Assembly (NCBI GenBank): GCA_045628125.1
Contig: JAZQPA010000191.1
Span: 1-6,570, forward strand
Length of the DNA stretch: 6,570 nucleotides
Direction of reading: 5' to 3'
Source: Minthousia sp045628125
GTDB taxonomy: Bacteria; Bacteroidota; Bacteroidia; Bacteroidales; Bacteroidaceae
Positions within the stretch are counted from its first letter, which is position 1, and the number at the start of each line of letters is the position of its first letter. Below the pieces are notes generated by a model. It was not told the DNA's origin and did not search any database. It worked only from the letters and a program-made list of their open reading frames with translations. The position numbers were made by a program, and so were the translations under genes. Below, piece after piece: positions 1 through 5,807 of this stretch.

Positions 1-121
1 TGTTTTCCCGGATGCGCGACTGGAGAAGATAGAGGGTGCAGGTCATGGTTTCCGTGGCGAGCCTCTGGAGAAGGCTGTAAAGCTGATGACTGCCCAGTTT
101 AACGAGTGGGAGAGCAAGTAA
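1..121 (+). CDS. Alpha/beta hydrolase-like protein, C-terminal fragment (5' end outside window)
   Basis: The open frame starts before the window. Complete codons run from base 2 to the TAA at 119-121 and give 39 residues ending in NEWESK. The only diagnostic stretch is IEGAGHGFRGE, in which a His sits in a G-A-G-H-G-F context. This resembles the end of alpha/beta hydrolases (dienelactone hydrolase or S9 esterase/peptidase type), where the catalytic-triad His follows the last core strand and is followed by one C-terminal helix; here the helix would be about PLEKAVKLMTAQFNEW. The substrate cannot be inferred from this much sequence. The flavoprotein gene downstream starts one base after this stop, so the two are probably co-transcribed and perhaps translationally coupled. 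The family call rests on one motif plus its position near the C-terminus and is moderate only. Confidence 0.6.
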   Translation, partial: VFPDARLEKIEGAGHGFRGEPLEKAVKLMTAQFNEWESK

Positions 122-122
122 A

Positions 123-701
123 GTGAAAGTACTGATCATAAATGCTTCTCCCCGGCCCAAAGGGGTTATTTCACAATACCTGGAAGTCATACATTCAAGT
201 CTGGAAGGTAATGGAGCTGAGGTTCAGTTTGTTAACGTGAAGAATCTTCAGGTCAGACCTTGTATGGCGTGTATGAAGTGCAGGTCTACTCACAACTGTG
301 TGCTTCCGGAGGATGACGCTCAACGGGTGCTGAAGATGATACAATGGTGTGATGCCTTGGTGGTGGGGGCTCCCTGCTACTGGGGTAACATGCCCGGGCA
401 ACTGAAACTGCTGTTCGACCGAATGGTGTATGGCATGATGGGGGAGAATAAATTGGCCATTCCTGTTCCCATGCACAAAGGGAAAAGGTGCGTGCTGGTG
501 AGTTCGTGCAGCACCATGTGGCCGTTCAATATCCTGGCCAACCAGAGCCGGGGAGTAATCAAGGCGCTTAAGGAAATATTAGGTTGGAGCGGTTTCAAAA
601 CCGTGGCTACCATAGAAAGAGCGGGTACTTTCCGGAATGCGGAATTTACTGATAAAGACCGGAAAAAGGCGGAAAAAGCAGCAAAGAAACTGTTGAAATA
701 A
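123..701 (+). CDS. Iron-sulfur flavoprotein, NADPH-dependent FMN reductase / flavodoxin-like family
   Basis: This is a complete 192-residue protein with a flavodoxin-like fold. Strand 1 (KVLIINAS) leads into a flavin-phosphate loop, NASPRPKG, at residues 7-14. The segment GAPCYWGNMPGQLKLLFDR at about 82-100 is the usual second FMN-contacting region of this family. Between them lies a compact cysteine cluster, C47-x2-C50-x2-C53-x5-C59, matching the C-x2-C-x2-C-x(4-7)-C motif that binds a [4Fe-4S] cluster in archaeal and bacterial iron-sulfur flavoproteins. The likely role is cytoplasmic electron transfer or NAD(P)H-linked reduction of quinones or other acceptors; the true substrate is unknown. 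The C-terminus is a lysine-rich helix. The start is GTG at 123-125, one base after the upstream stop (TAAaGTG), with no strong Shine-Dalgarno sequence; the MKVLIINASPR opening fits a native N-terminus. The fold is fairly certain and the cluster is inferred from cysteine spacing. Confidence 0.87.
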   Translation: MKVLIINASPRPKGVISQYLEVIHSSLEGNGAEVQFVNVKNLQVRPCMACMKCRSTHNCVLPEDDAQRVLKMIQWCDALVVGAPCYWGNMPGQLKLLFDRMVYGMMGENKLAIPVPMHKGKRCVLVSSCSTMWPFNILANQSRGVIKALKEILGWSGFKTVATIERAGTFRNAEFTDKDRKKAEKAAKKLLK

Positions 702-730
702 AGGCTGAGACATAATCTCAGCCTTTATTT
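696..730. terminator. Bidirectional intrinsic terminator between convergent genes
   Basis: A perfect 15-bp inverted repeat occupies 696-710 and 716-730 around a 5-base loop (CATAA). The GC-containing core AAGGCTGAGA pairs with TCTCAGCCTT, and the A/T-rich outer arms provide a T-rich tail in either reading direction. The left arm includes the TAA stop of the flavoprotein gene (699-701), and the hairpin ends 17 bases before the GH106 stop. It can therefore serve both converging transcripts; its use in both directions is inferred from symmetry. Confidence 0.88.
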
Positions 731-747
731 ATTACTTTTAATGTCAC

Positions 748-3700
748 TTATTTTGCTATCAGTTTCAGCGGACCGATAAGACCGGTTGGGAGCAGAGGTT
801 CCATACCGAAGTAGTAGGGCATGTCGGTGAAGGTGACTGGAGTAGCTCCCGGCTGCTTGTCACCAATCAGAAGGTTTCTCCAGAGGTTGGCCACTTCGAT
901 AGTGAGCTGGTTCTCACCGGCTTTCAAAGCTCCGGTTACATCAATGCGGTATGGCTTTTTCCATACGATTCCGAGGGATTGGCCGTTGACTTTCACATCA
1001 GCCATTACACCTACTTCACCCAAATCCAGGTACTGTTTGTCACCTTCCAACTTCTCCACATTGAGGGTAGTGGTATAGGTGGCTAAGCCGCTGAAGAACT
1101 TCACTCCTGCATCAGCATGCTGGCTCAAGTCGGACAGTTCGGTTAGGGTGATGCTCTCTGGGGCTCCACGGCCTTCCTGGAACTGAACAACCCATTCTGC
1201 TGGGGTAGCGGACAACTCCTTTTCCACAGCCTGAGGAAGGGTGACATTCGTTTCATTGGCCTTCTCACCGAACACTACAAATACGGCATCGTCCTGAACC
1301 ATAGGAATTTGTACGGTAGTTCCCTGCTCGGTAATTGAATATGAGGCATCCTCCATAACTCCCGTTTCCGGATGCCAGATCTGTGGCTTCAGACCGGTAA
1401 CTCGGAAGGTGGCGGTTACGTTCTCCTGCTCCAGCGATGGCTTGTTGACCCAGTAAATCTGAATGTTACCACAGTCGCGATGCAGGTAGCGCATACCAGC
1501 CGTTGCGGTATCGAAATCAGGAGCGATTCCCTGTTGCTGCAGCACCTGCTTCAGGTCAATGCCGGTAGATACATTCTTCAGACCGCTTCCCCAGATTGCA
1601 TTGACCAACTGCTCGAACTCGGCAGGATCATCGGCTGCTCCGGCTGGATGAACAGGCTTTCCTCCGGCAATCACAGCTCCAGCCTTGGCCATCTGAGCCA
1701 GTTTGCGGAGAATCTTATTGGACATGTAATCTACATTCTTATCCAGCCATAATACCTTGTATTTCATGGTGCTTGCCTTAGACTGATAGTGGCCCTGATT
1801 CCAATCGATTACATTCAGCAAAGTGTTAGGGCTGCAGAAATCGTACTGGTAACCGGCTGGAACCGAAGGACCGTGATGGCTCTCATACAGTTTGGTGATA
1901 TTGGTATCCTCGCCATAGTAAACCAGCACATCGGCCACATGCTGTCCCTGCTGCAGCATATAACTGCTTCGTGACAGATAATCTACCCAAGCCTTGGCCT
2001 GCTCGGCCCATACCTCATGGCGGTTGAACCACTGGCCGGTACTCATCAGGCTCAATCCGGGTTTGTGGCTATCCAAAGGCTGATGGGCACTCTCGTGAAC
2101 CACAATACGGTTCACACCTTCCGACAGAATCAGATCGGCCACCTGCTTCAGGTTGCCTGGCCAGAAAGTATAAGCAGAACCACCCATTCCCATGGCAGTC
2201 ATGGACTCGGCAGCAGCAATGTTCTGTCCGTAAATGTGTGCCACAGACGAACTCTCCTTATCATCCATCTGGTAACGGGTGCGGTCATAATCCTTCAAAT
2301 CGGTAGAAGCGTGCTCCAGCCACTCGGCATTCATCCACATGGCACTCATCGGAATCTCGGCTGTAGCCTTCAGGTCCATGCCATCGCCAATGTATGCGCG
2401 TCCGTTCTCATGACTCTCGGTGTAACGGCCCTTCATGCCATAATCGTTTTTAGCAATAACCGAAAGGCGGTCGTAGTTCTCGCTGATCAGTTCACCCAAA
2501 GTCTCGCGCCAATCCTTCAGAAAACCATCGGTCTGGGTAGGAGAGGCGATAACGCGACCAGCCAGAGCGGGCAGATAACTGAGCATGGAGTAGCCGTGGC
2601 GTTTCTGGAACTCCTGCATCATGGCTGGTGTCCAGGTCATCAGTTCGGCCTCATAACTATCGGTCAGCACATAGCGGATACCCTTTTCACCCATCATGCC
2701 GTTGCTGGCTTTCTTGTACATATCCAGATAGTTATGGAAATAATCGTTCCAAGCGATAGGGTCCAGTTTATCCACTTCCAGACCGGTTGCCTCGGCAGGT
2801 GCCGGATGATTCTTCTTACCTGTCAGAGAGAATCCGAAGCGGTACACACACCATTTTCCATCGGTTGGAGCATCCCAAGTGAGATGACCATCCTTTACCT
2901 TATCAGTCACATCATATACGTCATCCACGCTGGCGAAAGTCTCCTTTCCGATAGTAGGAGTAGGCTGATTCAGCACATCAAAGGCGAAGGTGAAAGCGGC
3001 CTTATCCTCAGCCAGATGGACTCGGGTGTATGGATAGAGCTTGAACTCGGAAACATCGGTTCCGGGAGCTGGTGGAGTGGGTGGCATTATGCCGTACATA
3101 CCCGGAGTTTCAACCGGATTTGCCATGGTGAGTCTGAAATAAGGAGCGGTAACCGGCTGGAAGTCGACTGTAGTGACAGTCACATCACTTGGGATTACGG
3201 CACAGATATCCTGCCAGTTGCTGCCATCCTGAGAATACTGCAGATGCATGTCATTACCCTTGGCGCAAACGGTAGCACTCTTGATGGTCTGGGCCTCGGG
3301 GTACTGGTACTGAATCCAGGCTCTGCCTGATGGATGAGCCATCAGCATGGTGCTATTGGCCAGATCGCCATCAGTCATGGAAGCTAAGGTGAATCCCTCA
3401 CTTGAGGCGGTCAACTGGGCTTTCATCTCTTCCTGCGACAGTTCGCCATCGGGCAGTTTGACTGCGATTACAGCAATATCCTCGTAATACTGATCAGGAT
3501 TGTCATCAGGTCCACTCAGCACACTTCCGCTAAGTGGCATGTTCTGGTAACGGCCAGTAGTCTTATAAGGCTCAGGCAGTTGCAAGTCCAGTTTTTTGCC
3601 GGATGCGGCAGTCTCGCGCCAAACCAACTTCTTCATGGCATTCTTTGGCTCTACCCATGGGCCACCAGTCGAGCTCCATCCGGGAGCACTGGCAATGGTC

Positions 3701-4053
3701 ATTTCCAAGCCCAGACTATCGGCCAGATGAATGGCATAGTTGAAGGCATCTTTCCATCCTTCATCCATGTAAATCAGTCGGTTCTCCACAATTTGCGGAG
3801 TAATGCTGGTACCGGCATCGAAATGGTGGAAACCACCTAATCCGATGCGTTTCATCCAAGTCAGATCCTTGTAAATTCCGTCTTTTGTGATGTTTCCGTT
3901 CATCCAATGCCACCACACCTGAGGGCGTGCCTCCTGAGGAGGATTCTGGAAATTGGCACGCAACTCGTCCAGCGTGACGGTTGGAACGGCCGGTTTCTGG
4001 GAGCAGGAATACAATGCCAAAGCACAGATTCCGCCAATAATCAGTTTTTTCAT
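748..4053 (-). CDS. GH106 family glycoside hydrolase lipoprotein, probable alpha-L-rhamnosidase
   Basis: This 1101-residue protein has a lipoprotein signal peptide: MKKL, a hydrophobic stretch, and lipobox L14-Y15-S16-C17, with Cys17 the predicted lipidated residue. The mature N-terminus carries the GH106-type block VWWHWMNGNITKDGI (about 46-60) followed by DLTWMKRIGLGGFHHFDAG, the start of the catalytic barrel. An inserted beta-sandwich resembling an F5/8 type C domain lies at about 212-345 (DGDLANS, LQYSQDGSNWQDI, PYFRLTM). The barrel resumes with YVLTDSYEAE (460-470), RYTESHENG (543-551) and AAAESMTAMG (613-622); E468, E546 or E549, and E616 are candidate catalytic acids, assigned by inference. 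The C-terminus (about 950-1101) is a galactose-binding-like sandwich with DLGEVGVMADVKVNG and NLWRN. Family members such as BT0986 of B. thetaiotaomicron remove alpha-L-rhamnose from plant pectin; the exact linkage here is unknown. The ATG at 4051-4053 is fixed by the signal peptide. No susC/susD or regulator gene is visible nearby. Confidence 0.9.
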   Translation of the reverse strand: MKKLIIGGICALALYSCSQKPAVPTVTLDELRANFQNPPQEARPQVWWHWMNGNITKDGIYKDLTWMKRIGLGGFHHFDAGTSITPQIVENRLIYMDEGWKDAFNYAIHLADSLGLEMTIASAPGWSSTGGPWVEPKNAMKKLVWRETAASGKKLDLQLPEPYKTTGRYQNMPLSGSVLSGPDDNPDQYYEDIAVIAVKLPDGELSQEEMKAQLTASSEGFTLASMTDGDLANSTMLMAHPSGRAWIQYQYPEAQTIKSATVCAKGNDMHLQYSQDGSNWQDICAVIPSDVTVTTVDFQPVTAPYFRLTMANPVETPGMYGIMPPTPPAPGTDVSEFKLYPYTRVHLAEDKAAFTFAFDVLNQPTPTIGKETFASVDDVYDVTDKVKDGHLTWDAPTDGKWCVYRFGFSLTGKKNHPAPAEATGLEVDKLDPIAWNDYFHNYLDMYKKASNGMMGEKGIRYVLTDSYEAELMTWTPAMMQEFQKRHGYSMLSYLPALAGRVIASPTQTDGFLKDWRETLGELISENYDRLSVIAKNDYGMKGRYTESHENGRAYIGDGMDLKATAEIPMSAMWMNAEWLEHASTDLKDYDRTRYQMDDKESSSVAHIYGQNIAAAESMTAMGMGGSAYTFWPGNLKQVADLILSEGVNRIVVHESAHQPLDSHKPGLSLMSTGQWFNRHEVWAEQAKAWVDYLSRSSYMLQQGQHVADVLVYYGEDTNITKLYESHHGPSVPAGYQYDFCSPNTLLNVIDWNQGHYQSKASTMKYKVLWLDKNVDYMSNKILRKLAQMAKAGAVIAGGKPVHPAGAADDPAEFEQLVNAIWGSGLKNVSTGIDLKQVLQQQGIAPDFDTATAGMRYLHRDCGNIQIYWVNKPSLEQENVTATFRVTGLKPQIWHPETGVMEDASYSITEQGTTVQIPMVQDDAVFVVFGEKANETNVTLPQAVEKELSATPAEWVVQFQEGRGAPESITLTELSDLSQHADAGVKFFSGLATYTTTLNVEKLEGDKQYLDLGEVGVMADVKVNGQSLGIVWKKPYRIDVTGALKAGENQLTIEVANLWRNLLIGDKQPGATPVTFTDMPYYFGMEPLLPTGLIGPLKLIAK

Positions 4054-4092
4054 GTTATTATTAAGACTTGTTTTTTAAGGTTTGTATCTTAT

Positions 4093-4128
4093 AAAAAGTA
4101 CACAAGGGGCATGAAACCACTTGTGTAC
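4093..4128 (-). terminator. Intrinsic terminator of the DEAD-box helicase gene
   Basis: Read on the - strand, GTACACAAG (4128-4120) pairs with CTTGTGTAC (4106-4098). A T/C mismatch, two further G-C pairs and a 7-base loop (TTTCATG) follow inside the stem. Five T residues (4097-4093) come directly after it. The hairpin begins 13 bases past the helicase TAA (4144-4142). The remaining 44 bases up to the GH106 ATG are A/T-rich (minus-strand ATAAGATACAAACC and similar), with no TAnnTTTG box and no Shine-Dalgarno sequence that I can see. Confidence 0.87.
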
Positions 4129-4141
4129 CTATTCAGCTCTT

Positions 4142-5677
4142 TTATGCTTCTTTCTTTTTATGATGGTAATATCTTCTTTTCTTTTTAGGCTTGGGCTGTT
4201 CTGAACCTTCTGCTACTGGTGCTGTGGCAACCGGCTGTTCCACTTTAGGCTGTTCAGCTATAGGCTTAAAGTCCTGCTTGGGCTGAGCTTCTGGTTTTGA
4301 AGCCAGTTCAGGTCTCTGATTCTCAGCAGGTTTCTGCTCACCGGCAGGTTTCTGAGCCTGAGGCTTATTTCCTTTTTTATGGCGGTTATCACGGTTACCG
4401 CGGTTACCCTTATTGTCTTTATTCTGGCCTTCTTTCTGATTGCCGTTCTTTGGAGCATCCTTTTTCTTATCGCCCTTTCTGTCTTTCTTCTTATCGTTCT
4501 TCTTGCCGTCTTTCTTTACACGCTGGCCGGTATATTCTGGAACTTCTCCAAACTCAGCAGGTACGGGTTCCTTCTCTACCTCTTTTTCCAGGAACTTCTC
4601 GATGAAGCGGAAACTTCTCTGCTCGTCCTGACTGACGAAAGTGATGGCACGACCGTCACGATTGGCTCGTGCAGTACGGCCGATTCGGTGTACATAATCC
4701 TCGGCATCGTGAGGCACATCGTAGTTGATGACCATGGTGATATCGTCAATGTCAATTCCACGGGCTACAATATCGGTGGCAACCAGAATGGCTACATGAT
4801 TGTTCTTGAACTTGTGCATCACCTCATCGCGCTCGGCCTGAGTAAGGTCGCTATGCATCTCGGCCACATCCATCTTCAGGCGTCTCAGGGCCTTGGTGAC
4901 TTCCTTTACCTTCATCTTACTGCCGGCAAAGATGATGACACGCTCGGGTTTGGTGCCCTTGAACAGGTGTTCGATAAGCTTCAGTTTCTGAACCTCATAA
5001 CAGATAAAAGCCGATTGGCGGATTTTCTCGGCCGGTTTGCTGACTGCTAGTTTCACTTCAACCGGATCATTCAGGATGGTCTTGGCCAGTTTCTGAATCT
5101 CCTGAGGCATGGTGGCCGAGAACATGATGGTCTGACGGTCCTTTGGCAAGTGCTTGACAATCTGCATGATGTCGTCATAGAAACCCATGTCCAGCATACG
5201 GTCGGCCTCGTCCAGAATGAAGAATGACACCTGACTGAGGTCCACATTACCTAGGCTAAGGTGACTGATGAGTCGTCCCGGAGTGGCAATGACTATATCG
5301 GCACCCATCTCCATGCTGCGCAGCTCCTGGGCATAACGGATACCATCGTTGCCGCCATAGACAGCTACACTACTTACGGGAACAAAATACGAGAAACCCT
5401 CCATGGCCTGATCAATCTGCTGAGCCAACTCTCGGGTAGGCGACATGATGAGACAGTTGATCTTCTTCTCAGGATATCCACCCTGTGAAAGCATGCTGAT
5501 GACGGGCAACAGATAGGCTGCCGTCTTTCCGGTTCCGGTTTGAGCTACACCAATAAGGTCGTGTCCGTCCAAGATGACGGGAATAGTATGTTCCTGTACG
5601 GGAGTACATGTCTGGAAGTTCATTGCGTCAAGCGCGTCAAGTACGCAATCTTCCAAGTCTAAATCGTAAAAATCCAC
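4142..5677 (-). CDS. DEAD-box ATP-dependent RNA helicase, RhlE-like, with long basic C-terminal tail
   Basis: This complete 511-residue cytoplasmic helicase should unwind or remodel RNA duplexes using ATP, with ribosome assembly, mRNA decay or cold adaptation as the usual roles. All core motifs are present: Q motif with F21, TPVQ 25-28; motif I AQTGTGKT 45-52; Ia PTRELA 80-85; Ib TPGR 132-135; II DEAD 156-159; III SAT 187-189; IV VIIFAGSK from 247; V ATDIVARGIDI 300-310; VI HRIGRTAR 330-337. The core ends near residue 380. A disordered tail of about 130 residues follows: a Lys/Asn/Gly/Arg-rich part (387-440), a Pro/Gln/Glu/Ala-rich part (441-495) and a basic cap KPKKKRRYYHHKKKEA, consistent with an RNA-binding extension. 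The start is GTG (5677-5675): an in-frame TAA lies three codons upstream and the next ATG (M19) would cut into the region just before the Q motif. It has its own promoter and terminator. Confidence 0.95.
   Translation of the reverse strand: MDFYDLDLEDCVLDALDAMNFQTCTPVQEHTIPVILDGHDLIGVAQTGTGKTAAYLLPVISMLSQGGYPEKKINCLIMSPTRELAQQIDQAMEGFSYFVPVSSVAVYGGNDGIRYAQELRSMEMGADIVIATPGRLISHLSLGNVDLSQVSFFILDEADRMLDMGFYDDIMQIVKHLPKDRQTIMFSATMPQEIQKLAKTILNDPVEVKLAVSKPAEKIRQSAFICYEVQKLKLIEHLFKGTKPERVIIFAGSKMKVKEVTKALRRLKMDVAEMHSDLTQAERDEVMHKFKNNHVAILVATDIVARGIDIDDITMVINYDVPHDAEDYVHRIGRTARANRDGRAITFVSQDEQRSFRFIEKFLEKEVEKEPVPAEFGEVPEYTGQRVKKDGKKNDKKKDRKGDKKKDAPKNGNQKEGQNKDNKGNRGNRDNRHKKGNKPQAQKPAGEQKPAENQRPELASKPEAQPKQDFKPIAEQPKVEQPVATAPVAEGSEQPKPKKKRRYYHHKKKEA
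4384..4410 (-). repeat. Three degenerate 9-bp tandem units inside the helicase tail
   Basis: On the + strand the units read GGTTATCAC, GGTTACCGC and GGTTACCCT in direct succession. On the coding strand they encode the N-R/G-containing part of the helicase tail (within NKGNRGNRDNR). A second short duplication, GCAGGTTTCTG at 4326-4336 and 4344-4354 with an 18-base period, encodes QKPAGE/QKPAEN. Both keep the reading frame and look like ordinary low-complexity expansion. Confidence 0.7.
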
Positions 5678-5731
5678 CTGAATTTACTGTTATCTTTTAC
5701 CTGTTAAAAAAATCTTATACTAAATCGTGTG

Positions 5732-5763
5732 CAAATGTACAAAAAGAAATGGAAAAGAACAAA
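5732..5763 (-). promoter_or_regulatory. Bacteroides-type promoter of the DEAD-box helicase gene
   Basis: On the - strand a -33 box TTTG (5763-5760) is followed after exactly 20 bases by a -7 box TACATTTG (5739-5732). This is a full match to the Bacteroidetes primary sigma consensus TTTG-N19-21-TAnnTTTG. Transcription would start around 5725-5728, leaving an untranslated leader of about 50 bases before the GTG at 5677. The leader is A/T-rich and shows no obvious Shine-Dalgarno sequence, as is common in this phylum. The -33 box lies within the loop of the purF terminator. Confidence 0.82.
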
Positions 5764-5784
5764 TTATGCTCTTTCCCATTCCTT
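5740..5784 (-). terminator. Intrinsic terminator of the purF-type gene
   Basis: On the - strand AAGGAATGGGAAAGA (5784-5770) pairs with TCTTTTCCATTTCTT (5758-5744): 15 pairs, two of them G-U, around an 11-base loop (5769-5759). The 3' arm merges into a T-rich run, TTCTTTTTG, ending at 5740. It starts 23 bases after the purF stop (5810-5808). The stem is A/U-rich, so its efficiency may be moderate. Confidence 0.78.
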
Positions 5785-5807
5785 AATTATCCATTATTAT
5801 ACGCTAT

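Noticed and set aside
2017..3330. 437-codon open frame on the + strand
   Set aside because: It lies wholly antisense to the GH106 gene, whose motifs are continuous there. Its translation has no recognisable domain and is rich in His, Ile and Gly, as expected from a codon-bias shadow.
4054..4103. Possible GH106 promoter using TACTTTTT as a -7 box
   Set aside because: It lacks the final G of TAnnTTTG, has no TTTG at 19-21 bases upstream, and falls on the terminator U-tract.
4379..5050. 223-codon open frame on the + strand with a hydrophobic N-terminus resembling a membrane protein
   Set aside because: It is antisense to the helicase core and tail. The hydrophobic run is the reverse complement of the Lys/Asn-rich tail codons, so it is a compositional artefact.
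5678..5731. Possible riboswitch or structured leader ahead of the helicase
   Set aside because: The leader is only about 50 bases, A/T-rich, and shows just a repeated AACAG with no stable stem.
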